A stretch of DNA of 64,000 bases from Ciceribacter ferrooxidans (GTDB taxonomy: Bacteria > Pseudomonadota > Alphaproteobacteria > Rhizobiales > Rhizobiaceae), in assembly GCF_004137355.1 (NCBI RefSeq), contig NZ_SDVB01000311.1, forward strand, positions 62,001 to 126,000, written 5' to 3'. How positions within the stretch are numbered: the stretch's first letter is position 1; each line of letters opens with the position of its first letter. Positions 55,697-64,000 of the stretch are shown here, piece by piece. Under the pieces are notes generated by a model. That model had not been told where the DNA came from and searched no databases. It was given only the letters and a program-made list of their open reading frames with translations. Both the position numbers and the translations under genes were made by a program.

Positions 55697-57226
55697 TTAC
55701 GCGAAAGACTTGGCGAAGGCATCAAGAGCAGCCTTGAGCTTGCCCTTGGTGTCATCGCTGATGGCCTTTTCCGCACGGATGGTGTCGAGGATCGCTTTAC
55801 CTTCCGACCGCAGGTAGGAGAGCAGGCCCTGTTCGAACTTGCCGACCTGGTTGACGGCGATCTTGTCGAGGTAACCGTTCACACCGGCGAAAATGACCGC
55901 AACCTGTTCTTCCGTCTTAAGCGGCGAGAACTGCGGCTGCTTCAGAAGTTCGGTCAGACGGGCACCACGGTTCAAGAGGCGCTGGGTTGCGGCGTCAAGG
56001 TCAGAACCGAACTGTGCGAAGGCGGCCATTTCGCGATACTGGGCGAGTTCGCCCTTGATCGAGCCGGCAACCTGCTTCATCGCCTTGATCTGGGCCGACG
56101 AACCGACGCGGGAAACCGAGAGGCCGACGTTAACGGCCGGGCGGATACCCTGGTAGAACAGGTCGGTTTCAAGGAAGATCTGGCCGTCGGTGATCGAGAT
56201 CACGTTGGTCGGAATGAAGGCCGAAACGTCGTTGCCCTGGGTTTCGATGACCGGCAGAGCGGTCAGCGAACCGGCGCCGCGCTCGTCGGAGAGCTTTGCA
56301 GCACGCTCGAGGAGACGCGAGTGCAGGTAGAACACGTCACCCGGATAAGCTTCGCGGCCCGGCGGACGACGCAGCAGCAGCGACATCTGACGGTAGGCGA
56401 CGGCCTGCTTCGACAGGTCGTCATAGCCGATCAGGGCGTGCTGGCCGTTGTCACGGAAGTACTCACCCATCGCGCAACCCGCGAACGGAGCGAGGTACTG
56501 CATCGGGGCCGGGTCGGAAGCAGTCGCAGCGACGATGATCGAGTACTTCAGGGCGCCTCGCTCCTCGAGAACCTTCACGAACTGGGCAACGGTCGAGCGC
56601 TTCTGGCCGATGGCCACATAGACGCAGAACAGCTTGTCGCCGTCCGGACCATTGTCGTGAATGGCCTTCTGGTTGAGGATCGTATCGAGAATGATGGCGG
56701 TTTTGCCGGTCTGGCGGTCGCCGATAACGAGCTCGCGCTGGCCACGACCGACCGGGATCAGGGCGTCGATGGCCTTGAGGCCCGTCGACATCGGCTCGTG
56801 AACCGACTTGCGCGGAATGATGCCCGGAGCCTTAACGTCGACGCGAGCGCGACGGGTGGCATTGATCGGGCCTTTGCCGTCGATCGGATTGCCAAGCGCG
56901 TCAACGACGCGGCCGAGCAGTTCCGGACCGACCGGAACGTCGACGATGGCGCCCGTCCGCTTTACGGTGTCACCTTCCTTGATGTCGCGGTCGTTACCGA
57001 AGATAACGACACCAACATTGTCGGCTTCGAGGTTGAGCGCCATACCGCGGATGCCGCCCGGGAATTCGACCATCTCGCCGGCCTGGACATTGTCGAGACC
57101 GTAGACGCGGGCGATACCGTCACCGACGGAAAGCACCTGGCCGACTTCCGAGACCTCAGCCTCCTTGCCGAAATTTTTGATTTGATCTTTAAGAATTGCG
57201 GAAATTTCCGCGGCGCGGATATCCAT
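55697..57226 (-). CDS. atpA: ATP synthase F1 subunit alpha AtpA
   Basis: The 509-residue non-catalytic nucleotide-binding subunit, with P-loop GDRQTGKT at 169-176 and the conserved [13 protein letters not shown]. Its ATG shares one base with the atpH stop (TGATG), so translation is coupled. Confidence 0.98.
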   Translation of the reverse strand: MDIRAAEISAILKDQIKNFGKEAEVSEVGQVLSVGDGIARVYGLDNVQAGEMVEFPGGIRGMALNLEADNVGVVIFGNDRDIKEGDTVKRTGAIVDVPVGPELLGRVVDALGNPIDGKGPINATRRARVDVKAPGIIPRKSVHEPMSTGLKAIDALIPVGRGQRELVIGDRQTGKTAIILDTILNQKAIHDNGPDGDKLFCVYVAIGQKRSTVAQFVKVLEERGALKYSIIVAATASDPAPMQYLAPFAGCAMGEYFRDNGQHALIGYDDLSKQAVAYRQMSLLLRRPPGREAYPGDVFYLHSRLLERAAKLSDERGAGSLTALPVIETQGNDVSAFIPTNVISITDGQIFLETDLFYQGIRPAVNVGLSVSRVGSSAQIKAMKQVAGSIKGELAQYREMAAFAQFGSDLDAATQRLLNRGARLTELLKQPQFSPLKTEEQVAVIFAGVNGYLDKIAVNQVGKFEQGLLSYLRSEGKAILDTIRAEKAISDDTKGKLKAALDAFAKSFA

Positions 57227-57792
57227 CAGCCAACCTCTTTCAGTGCAAGCTTAAGGGTGGAAAGTTTGGTGCGAAGAGACGTGTCGATCTGGCGGGAGCC
57301 AACCTTGACGATCAGGCCGCCGAGAATGGAGGGATCGACGGTTACCGAGACCGCCACATCCTTTCCGGTCACGCCCTTCAGCGCCGCCTTCAGTTCTTTT
57401 TCCTGTTCGCCGGTCAGCGCATGGGCGGAAGTTACCTCCGCCGTGATCTCGCCACGATGGCGAGCGGCGATACGGCGGAACGCCGCGATCATTCCCGTGA
57501 CGGCAAAAAGCCGACGATTGCCGGCCACGACCTTGACGAAATTGCCGACGAGGCCGCCGATACCTGCCTTCTCGCAGAGTGCTGAGACGGCCTTGACCTG
57601 GTCTTCCGCAGAGAAGACGGGGCTCTGAACGAGGCGCTTCAGATCAGCGCTGCCATCGATCATTGCCTGGAAACGATCAAGATCGGCACTCACGGTGTCG
57701 ACGGCGCCGGCTTCGAGCGCGAGCTCGAAAAGCGAGGAAGCATACCGCTCCGCCACACCTGAGATAAGCTGGGATGTGTCTGCCACGGGCAA
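57226..57792 (-). CDS. atpH: ATP synthase F1 subunit delta AtpH
   Basis: A 188-residue peripheral stalk subunit ([29 protein letters not shown] start, helical OSCP fold). The codon at 57792 is TTG with AGGGA before it; a GTG two codons later is possible. It opens the F1 operon. The Fo genes are not here, as is normal in alphaproteobacteria. Confidence 0.94.
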   Translation of the reverse strand: MPVADTSQLISGVAERYASSLFELALEAGAVDTVSADLDRFQAMIDGSADLKRLVQSPVFSAEDQVKAVSALCEKAGIGGLVGNFVKVVAGNRRLFAVTGMIAAFRRIAARHRGEITAEVTSAHALTGEQEKELKAALKGVTGKDVAVSVTVDPSILGGLIVKVGSRQIDTSLRTKLSTLKLALKEVG

Positions 57793-57916
57793 AAATTCCC
57801 TGATTTTGATCCAAGACCGCCGCCGCTTCCGGACGGAAGCGCTACAGTGTTGAAATCGTTACGTTTTCCCCAGAAACACAAGCCTTGCGGACTTGCTTTC
57901 TCCTAATTTCGCGGTC

Positions 57917-57945
57917 CGTCTAGCATACGAAGTCTAGACTCGCAA
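57917..57945 (-). promoter_or_regulatory. Candidate promoter of the ATP synthase operon
   Basis: On the minus strand TTGCGA (57945-57940), 17 bases, TAGACG (57922-57917). The spacer contains the palindrome AGTCTAGACT. The leader to atpH would be about 118 bases. Confidence 0.35.
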
Positions 57946-58051
57946 CACGCGTATTGCCCGATTACGCCTTTAGCACAAGCCCAAACCGGCAATTTTGTAC
58001 CCGGCCGCGGCGAATTGGACAAAGACCTCGGGCAGGCTGGCCTGACGGACC

Positions 58052-58435
58052 TCAAGTCAGTCCGAAGACATAGGCTATCGGCAGTGAGGCAAGCGCTGCG
58101 GCAACAACCAAAAGTAGAATTCCGCGCAGGGAACTGCCGCCGTCCGACATGACCGAGAGTATTCGTCCGAAGACGGACATTGCGAGCGCCGCGCCGAAGG
58201 CGAGATAGACCATCGGCTGGGCGAGCAGCAATGCACTCGCCGCGAAACCGAAAAGCAATCCGCCGTAGGAACGAACGGCCGCGAAACCCTCTACCTTCCC
58301 TTCAAGCGGCTGGAGCCCGCAAAACCTGAGCGTCAGTCCCGGAGCGAACATCACGACAAGACCGATCAATGTCGTGGTGACGGCCGATACGAAGGCCAGT
58401 TGCTCGCCAAACTCGGTCGGAAAATAGAATTCCAT
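58052..58435 (-). CDS. Small integral membrane protein of unknown function (four spans)
   Basis: A 127-residue protein with about four hydrophobic segments (near residues 15-35, 50-70, 73-92 and 102-124) and few charged residues. The ATG at 58435 follows AGAGAGG; a much longer upstream frame overlaps priA and looks non-coding. It may belong to the DUF4345 group of small membrane proteins, but I am not sure. It lies between priA and the ATP synthase operon, on the same strand as both. Confidence 0.65.
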   Translation of the reverse strand: MEFYFPTEFGEQLAFVSAVTTTLIGLVVMFAPGLTLRFCGLQPLEGKVEGFAAVRSYGGLLFGFAASALLLAQPMVYLAFGAALAMSVFGRILSVMSDGGSSLRGILLLVVAAALASLPIAYVFGLT

Positions 58436-58544
58436 GATGCCCTCTCTTGCGCCGGCCGGTCTTCGTCTTGCCGGAATTCGTCGGCGTTCCGCTTCTCTCC
58501 CTAGTGGAATCGCCGGCCATTTTCCAGAGCGCCTGCGCGGCCGC

Positions 58545-60746
58545 TCAGAGAAAGCTCTGCGGATCGACGTCCACCTGGACATGGATTGAGCGCCTCTCCT
58601 TCGGTCCGCGCTCGAGCATGGTGCGAACGAAGGCCTGCATGTCGCTGCTGCGCCGACCATGGACCAGCAGGCGGAAGCGGTGCCGGCCACGGATCAGGGC
58701 GAGAGGTGCCTCCGCCGGTCCGAGAATTGCGACGCCGTCCATAGAGGGTGCCGAATGCCGTAGTTGTCGCGCATGCGTTTCCGCCTCCCCGCGCGTATCG
58801 GCAGAAACAATGATTGACACCAGGCGTCCGAACGGCGGAAGTCCCGCCCGCTCGCGCTCGGCGATCTCGCGCTCGTAAAATGCTGCGGCATCGCCGGAAA
58901 CAAGCGCCTGCATAACCGGATGCTGAGGCTGGAACGTCTGGATAAGGCCGTGGCTCTTGCGCCCGGTGCGCCCGGCGCGGCCGGTAACCTGCGAGAGCAG
59001 CTGGAAGGTTCGCTCGGCCGCACGCGGGTCACCGTTTGCAAGGCCGATATCCGCATCGACGATGCCAACCAGGGTCATCAGGGGAAAGTTGTGCCCCTTC
59101 GCGACGAGCTGCGTGCCGATCACGATATCCGCCTCGCCGTCTGCAATCGCCTCCAGTTCTAGCCGAAGACGTTTGACACCACCCAAGTCCGAGGAAAGCA
59201 CCAGCGTCCTTGCATCCGGAAAATGCCGCTCGACCTCCTCCGCGATGCGCTCCACACCCGGCCCGCAGGCGACGAGATGATCGAGCGTCCCGCATTCCGG
59301 ACAGGCTTGCGGCGTCGGCTCGGCGTAGCCGCACTGATGGCACTGGATCTGGCCGCGAAAGCGATGTTCCACCAGCCAGCTGGAACATTGCGGGCACTGG
59401 AAGCGATGGCCGCAGACCCGGCACAGCGTCAGGGGCGCATAGCCGCGACGATTGAGGAAAAGCAGTGCCTGTTCGCCACGCTCCACCGTCTTGCCGACAG
59501 CTTTCAGGAGAACGGGCGAAAGGAAGCCACCACGTTCCGGCGGATGTCGCCGCATGTCGACGAGATGAAGGTCCGGCAGCGCGGCACCGGCAAATCGCGT
59601 CGGCAGATGGATGCGCCGGTAGCGCCCGGCAAGGCAGTTGACCTGGCTTTCTACAGAAGGCGTCGCGGAAACCAGAACGACAGGAAAGTCGCCGATCCGG
59701 GCGCGAACCACCGCCATATCGCGAGCGTTGTAGAAAACCCGGTCCTCCTGCTTGAACGCCGGGTCGTGCTCCTCGTCGACAATGATCAAGCCCAGGTCTT
59801 CGAACGGAAGAAAAAGAGCCGATCGCGCACCAGCAACGACGCGGACTTCACCGGTTGCGGCCTGCCGCCAGACCTTTTCCCGTGTGCGGGTGGCGAGATC
59901 GGAATGCCATTCCGCCGGTTTCGATCCGAAACGATCGTGGAAACGCTCCAGAAAATTCGCCGTGAGTGCGATTTCCGGCAACAGGATGAGTACCTGCCGG
60001 CCCTGCCGGATCGTCTCCGCAATCGCCTCGAAATAGACCTCGGTCTTGCCGGACCCGGTGACACCGTCGATCAAAGCAACCGAAAACCCGCCGCTCCGAA
60101 TGCCTTCGAGGATATCCTCCGCCGCTTGCTTCTGAGGTCCCTCCAGACGCGCCTGCGCGTAGTCCGCGTCCGGCTTCGCGACCAGAGGCGGCGGCGGCAG
60201 GAAAACGGTCTCGAACACGCCCTGGGCAGCAAGCCCGTCGATTACGCTCGCCGACACGCCGCTCGCGTGGGCAAGGCCGCTCTTCGTCCAGGACAATCCA
60301 TCTCCCGCGAGGTCGAGGACCTTGCGCCGTGCCGAAGTCATGCGCTCCGGTACAGTGCCGGAAAAGCGCAACCCTTCGACCATAGGGTCGGGATCGAGGG
60401 CCGCCGGGGCCCGAAGAGCCATGCGGGCGACGAGTCCCGGTGGCGACAGGGTATAGCCGGCCACCCAGTCCAGAAAGCTGCGCATGTCCTTGTCGATAGG
60501 CGGACAGTCAAAAACCTTCTCGATCGGTCGTAGCTTTCGCGGGTCGACCTCGCCTCCCTCCGGTCCGTCCCAGACGACGCCGATCACCTGACGGGGCCCG
60601 AGCGGCACCTGCACGATCGAACCCGGTTCGACTGCCATGCCTTCTGGCACCGCATAGGAATAGGGAACCGGCGCCGGCATGGGAACCAGAACCGGGACCA
60701 GGCGGGATTTCGGAGCGGCGAAGAGTTCGGGCGAATCGTCTTTCAT
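58545..60746 (-). CDS. priA: Primosomal replication restart helicase PriA
   Basis: A 733-residue superfamily 2 DNA helicase that reloads the replisome at stalled forks. It has the N-terminal DNA-binding domain (about 15-115), Walker A GVTGSGKT at 228-235, DEEHD, SATPSVES, and the zinc region with paired cysteines (CRVCGHRFQCPQCSSWL, CHQCGY, CPECG). Normal length. It is alone in its transcription unit upstream of the small membrane protein. Confidence 0.96.
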   Translation of the reverse strand: MKDDSPELFAAPKSRLVPVLVPMPAPVPYSYAVPEGMAVEPGSIVQVPLGPRQVIGVVWDGPEGGEVDPRKLRPIEKVFDCPPIDKDMRSFLDWVAGYTLSPPGLVARMALRAPAALDPDPMVEGLRFSGTVPERMTSARRKVLDLAGDGLSWTKSGLAHASGVSASVIDGLAAQGVFETVFLPPPPLVAKPDADYAQARLEGPQKQAAEDILEGIRSGGFSVALIDGVTGSGKTEVYFEAIAETIRQGRQVLILLPEIALTANFLERFHDRFGSKPAEWHSDLATRTREKVWRQAATGEVRVVAGARSALFLPFEDLGLIIVDEEHDPAFKQEDRVFYNARDMAVVRARIGDFPVVLVSATPSVESQVNCLAGRYRRIHLPTRFAGAALPDLHLVDMRRHPPERGGFLSPVLLKAVGKTVERGEQALLFLNRRGYAPLTLCRVCGHRFQCPQCSSWLVEHRFRGQIQCHQCGYAEPTPQACPECGTLDHLVACGPGVERIAEEVERHFPDARTLVLSSDLGGVKRLRLELEAIADGEADIVIGTQLVAKGHNFPLMTLVGIVDADIGLANGDPRAAERTFQLLSQVTGRAGRTGRKSHGLIQTFQPQHPVMQALVSGDAAAFYEREIAERERAGLPPFGRLVSIIVSADTRGEAETHARQLRHSAPSMDGVAILGPAEAPLALIRGRHRFRLLVHGRRSSDMQAFVRTMLERGPKERRSIHVQVDVDPQSFL

Positions 60747-60819
60747 CGGCCTGCAAATTGACTCTCGTGCGCCCGAAAGGAAACCGCAAAAGCAATATGG
60801 TCGACACGAGGCCAGTCAT

Positions 60820-61716
60820 TCACCGCGAGAACAATATATCCCCGTCCGCCGCGAGATGGTGAACAGTGTGCCGCTCGAGCGCGGCGGTCACCTCCGCAGC
60901 ATCGCCTTCAAGCTGTTCCGGCGGAATCATCTGTCCGATGGTGAATTCGAAACGATCACCCTTCTTGTTGAGAAGCTCGTAAAAGACCGTCATGTCGCGC
61001 AACTCCGTCGACCACTTCGCGAACCAGTAGAACAGTCCGGAATTGCGCGCCTTCATATGGACCGGCAAAATCGGCAGATTGTATTTGCGGGCGAGACCGA
61101 CAGCCGAGGTCTTCCACGGCCGTTCGTTGAGGCGTCCATTCGCCCAGTAGGCAATGCGTCCGGAGGGGAAGAGGATCGTCGCCTTCTGCTCGGCGACGGC
61201 ACGGTTGGTGAGTTGCAGCGTTTCGCGCGCTTTGAGCTTGCTCTTGTATTCCTCCCGCCACTCGACTGGGATGACCATCTCGACCAGCCGCGGGTTCACG
61301 CGCACGGCATCCCGGTTGGCGAAGAACATCATGTCCGGCCGCCGCTCCTTCAAAAGGTCGAAGACTGCCACCCCGTCGGCGATACCCGTCGGGTGGTTGC
61401 TGACCATAATGAAGCCGCCCGACGAGGGAATGCGCTCGAGGTAGCGCGCCTGAATGTCCAGCCGCAGCACGTTACTCAGATATTCAAACGCCTGAAAGCC
61501 GGGCATGTTGGCAACGTCATCGGCAAATTCGATCGCCTTGGCATAGCGCAGCAGCGTATAGAGGAATGGCCGCATCACCGGCCAGAGCGGGTGCTTGACG
61601 ATCTTCTCGCCGCGTTCGGCAATCAGCGTATCGACGATGTGTCCGGGTTGACCTTGCGATATCAGGGCGACCGCCTCTGCGAACTGTCCCAACATCGTCG
61701 AATCACGGCGAGCCAT
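60820..61716 (-). CDS. Lysophospholipid acyltransferase-family protein
   Basis: A 298-residue acyltransferase. The catalytic motif is NHPTGIADG at 107-115, with H108 and D114 (HX5D, one longer than the HX4D of PlsC) and FPSGRIAYW as the second block. There is no membrane span. The spacing fits the hemolysin/OlsB-like or glycerolipid acyltransferase group; the acceptor lipid is unknown. It starts 136 bases from divergent xerC and lies 73 bases before priA on the same strand. Confidence 0.8.
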   Translation of the reverse strand: MARRDSTMLGQFAEAVALISQGQPGHIVDTLIAERGEKIVKHPLWPVMRPFLYTLLRYAKAIEFADDVANMPGFQAFEYLSNVLRLDIQARYLERIPSSGGFIMVSNHPTGIADGVAVFDLLKERRPDMMFFANRDAVRVNPRLVEMVIPVEWREEYKSKLKARETLQLTNRAVAEQKATILFPSGRIAYWANGRLNERPWKTSAVGLARKYNLPILPVHMKARNSGLFYWFAKWSTELRDMTVFYELLNKKGDRFEFTIGQMIPPEQLEGDAAEVTAALERHTVHHLAADGDILFSR

Positions 61717-61852
61717 GGAATACCCCGGTTCTGTCGGTCTGCTTCATCGCAGCTCAATGTGATGGAAGCGTGACGAATCTGTATGTTAGCTCTTCACTAA
61801 CACATGCCGGGCATGTTGGTTCAGCAGTCTCCCAAAGTAAAGGTTCGCAAAC

Positions 61853-62788
61853 TTGAACGTGCTGCTCGTTATCGCCGCACCCGACCTCATGAAGGAACGC
61901 CAACGATGGCTTGAGAGCCTCGCGGGCGAGAGACGGCTCGCCGACAACACGCTCGAAGCCTATGAGCGGGATACCCGCCAATTCCTCGCGTTTCTCACCG
62001 CGCATCTTGGTGCTCCGCCCGGCGTCGGCGACATCGCCGAGCTCCGGCCGGCGGACCTTAGAGCCTTCCTGGCCGCCCGCAGACGGGAAGGTTCAGGTGC
62101 ACGCTCGCTCGGGCGACATCTTGCCGGGCTTCGCTCATTTCTGCGTCACATGGAACGGAAAGGGCTTGTCAACGCCGCCGGCGCCGGCGCCATTCGATCG
62201 CCGAAACAGCCGAAGTCGCTGCCGAAGCCGCTGACCGGAAACCAGGCGATCACCGTCGTGCAGGCAGATGCCCAGCTGAGCGACGAGCCGTGGATCGCTG
62301 CGCGCAACGCCGCCGTGCTGACGCTGCTCTACGGCTGCGGACTGCGTATATCCGAAGCGCTCGATTTGACACCCAAGGCCTTTGATGGGGACGGCAACAT
62401 ATTGCGTGTCACCGGCAAGGGCCGCAAGACGCGCATCGTTCCGCTATTGCCGGTCGTGAGGGAGGCCGTCGAGAGCTACGTGCGGCTTTGCCCCTACCAT
62501 CTGGAGGCCGATGCTCCGCTGTTCCGTGGTGCCCGAGGCGGCAAGTTGCAGCCGGCAATCATCCAGCGCGAGATGCAGCGGCTACGCTCCGCCCTCGGAC
62601 TGCCGGATTCCGCCACACCCCATGCGCTCCGCCACTCCTTTGCCACCCATCTTTTGAGCGGAGGTGGCGATCTGCGCACGATCCAGGAGCTGCTGGGACA
62701 TGCGAGCCTCTCAACCACGCAGGTCTACACCGCCGTCGATGCCGCGAGGCTTCTCGACGTCTACGAGAAAGCGCACCCCCGCGCCTGA
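61853..62788 (+). CDS. xerC: Tyrosine recombinase XerC
   Basis: A 311-residue recombinase that acts with XerD at dif. It has the SAM-like N-terminal domain (about 12-105) and catalytic residues R165, K189, H257-x-x-R260, H283 and Y292. The start is a TTG at 61853 with AAAGG 8 bases upstream; a GTG two codons later is possible. It is a chromosomal housekeeping recombinase, not a mobile-element integrase: there are no flanking repeats or cargo. Confidence 0.92.
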   Translation: MNVLLVIAAPDLMKERQRWLESLAGERRLADNTLEAYERDTRQFLAFLTAHLGAPPGVGDIAELRPADLRAFLAARRREGSGARSLGRHLAGLRSFLRHMERKGLVNAAGAGAIRSPKQPKSLPKPLTGNQAITVVQADAQLSDEPWIAARNAAVLTLLYGCGLRISEALDLTPKAFDGDGNILRVTGKGRKTRIVPLLPVVREAVESYVRLCPYHLEADAPLFRGARGGKLQPAIIQREMQRLRSALGLPDSATPHALRHSFATHLLSGGGDLRTIQELLGHASLSTTQVYTAVDAARLLDVYEKAHPRA

Positions 62789-62868
62789 TCCGGGCGTTAA
62801 CCAAGGGCGTTAAAGAAACGTGAGGGACGGCCACAGTAGTCTCCCACGATTGCAACCGGGACGCTTCG

Positions 62869-63963
62869 ATGTTCGCCAGCCTCTTCAACCGAAACGGATC
62901 GCATCACTCCCTCGCGCGTGCGGGCGATCTGGTCCTCTGGTTCCTTGCCGCCCTCCATGTGGCGCTCGCCCTGTCATTTCTCCTCGTCCTGACCTCCCTC
63001 TCCCCCGCCCGCGCGGAGAGCGATGGCGAATGCCGGGGTATCGATCTTCTTTCGGACTTGAAGCAGAAGGATTCCGGCGCCTACGAGGCAATTCTCCGGG
63101 AGGCGGCAAAGACCCCGAACGGCAAGGGCATTTTCTGGAAAATAGAAAAGGATGGCCTCGCGCCATCCTATCTGCTCGGCACCATGCACGTGACCGATCC
63201 ACGCGTCCTCAAGATGCCGCAGGGCGCGCCCGAAGCACTCGCAACCTCTTCGACCGTCGTCGTCGAGTCCGACGAGATCCTCGACGACAAGAAGGCTGCT
63301 GCAGCTCTCCTGCTCCGGCCTGATCTTACGATGTTTACCGATGGCACGTCGATCACCGACCGCCTCTCGCCCGAGGATGCGACCCGGCTGAAGGCGGGAC
63401 TGGAGAAACGCGGAATTCCGCTCGCGACAGTCCTGCGCATGAAGCCTTGGATCATCTCGAGCTTCGTAACGCTTCCCGGCTGCGAAGTCGCTCGCAAGGC
63501 GAAAGGCGCTTCCTTCTTAGACAAGCACATTGCCGAGGAGGCGGTGAAGGCCGGCAAGCCGGTCGTCGGCCTGGAAACCTTTGCCGAGCAACTCGAGGCC
63601 GTGTCCTCTCTCCCCGTCGACTTTCACCTCCAGGCCCTGATCGAAACGCTTGCCTTGGGTGACCGGATGAATGACGTCGTCGAGACGATGATCAGGCTCT
63701 ACACGACTGGCGAGATCGGCATGACCATGCCGATGCTGCAGAAGGTCGCGCCGGGCAAGGGGGGCGATAAGGACAGTAGCTACGTCGCCTTCGAACGCCG
63801 GATCGTTCTCGACCGCAACAAGACAATGGCGGAACGTGCAACGCCGTTACTCGAAAAAGGCGGTGTCTTCATTGCAGTCGGAGCCCTGCACCTGCCGGGT
63901 AAAGAAGGGCTGGTGGAACTACTGCGTAAACAAGGCTTCAAGTTGGCGCCCGAAAACGGTTGA
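62869..63963 (+). CDS. TraB/GumN-family protein
   Basis: A 364-residue protein with an N-terminal hydrophobic signal or anchor (about 21-48, ending SPARA). The family motifs are LLGTMHVTD (102-110) and a C-terminal AVGALHLPGKEGLVELL; the two GxxH elements are thought to form a metal or active site of a peptidase-like fold. A CRGID motif follows the signal. The role in bacteria is poorly known. It follows xerC by 80 bases. Confidence 0.85.
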   Translation: MFASLFNRNGSHHSLARAGDLVLWFLAALHVALALSFLLVLTSLSPARAESDGECRGIDLLSDLKQKDSGAYEAILREAAKTPNGKGIFWKIEKDGLAPSYLLGTMHVTDPRVLKMPQGAPEALATSSTVVVESDEILDDKKAAAALLLRPDLTMFTDGTSITDRLSPEDATRLKAGLEKRGIPLATVLRMKPWIISSFVTLPGCEVARKAKGASFLDKHIAEEAVKAGKPVVGLETFAEQLEAVSSLPVDFHLQALIETLALGDRMNDVVETMIRLYTTGEIGMTMPMLQKVAPGKGGDKDSSYVAFERRIVLDRNKTMAERATPLLEKGGVFIAVGALHLPGKEGLVELLRKQGFKLAPENG

Positions 63964-64000
63964 ACTCGAAGTCATTGACAACCGAAGGGGGCATCTGGCA

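Noticed and set aside
61853-62788. Phage or island integrase
   Set aside because: The sequence fits XerC in length, N-terminal domain and context, and there are no attachment repeats or cargo genes.

Overview
This 64 kb window looks like chromosomal DNA of a Rhizobiaceae alphaproteobacterium, probably an Ensifer/Sinorhizobium- or Rhizobium-like genome. The support is high GC coding sequence and the aerobic cobalamin chelatase pair cobT/cobS. It also has an ALAS-type hemA (C4 heme pathway), the alphaproteobacterial atpHAGDC operon without the Fo genes, and candidate RpoE2/EcfG, FNR/FixK-type and sigma-54 promoter elements typical of rhizobia. No insertion sequence, prophage or CRISPR array was seen. 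The species cannot be fixed from the sequence alone.

Layout. Positions 1-13.6 kb are mostly housekeeping: a cut-off phytase-like esterase gene, cobT-cobS, a J-domain protein, BolA, aroK-aroB, a 50-residue membrane protein with xerD, accA, an L,D-transpeptidase coupled to a TusA-like protein, a DD-carboxypeptidase with a COG0523 metallochaperone GTPase, and an M20 amidohydrolase. A tRNA-Arg(CCT) at 13.7 kb marks the start of an accessory-looking stress cluster (13.8-17.7 kb). It holds a SpoT-like HD protein, a BON protein, several small proteins of unknown function, topoisomerase IB and a YciF-type ferritin-like protein. I find five matches to the general-stress-response promoter consensus GGAAC-N18/19-TT, each placed before one of these genes, including one fully overlapping divergent pair. 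A P1B metal ATPase follows, then dxr, a serine hydrolase, hemA with an FNR/FixK-type box upstream, and a form II CO-dehydrogenase-like operon (coxSLM-like).

From 27.5 to 38.6 kb come a glycine-zipper lipoprotein, tamA-tamB, an Lrp regulator divergent from an arginase and ornithine aminotransferase pair, CheW and an asparaginase. From 38.65 to 51.6 kb almost everything is on the minus strand and appears to concern formate or related small carboxylates. A LysR regulator is followed by the NAD-dependent formate dehydrogenase genes fdsG-fdsB-fdsA-fdhD-fdsD, an NtrC-type response regulator and its membrane histidine kinase. After these come tandem palindromic upstream sites and a perfect -24/-12 promoter that reads into an OFA-family (oxalate/formate antiporter family) transporter gene.

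The last part (51.3-64 kb) has an ArsR-family regulator with a BigR/SqrR-like cysteine pair, an L-lactate dehydrogenase, the ATP synthase F1 operon with a strong terminator, priA, an acyltransferase, xerC and a TraB/GumN-family protein. The most interesting items are the stress-promoter cluster beside tRNA-Arg, the complete sigma-54 regulatory module before the OFA transporter, and the predicted oxygen control of hemA.
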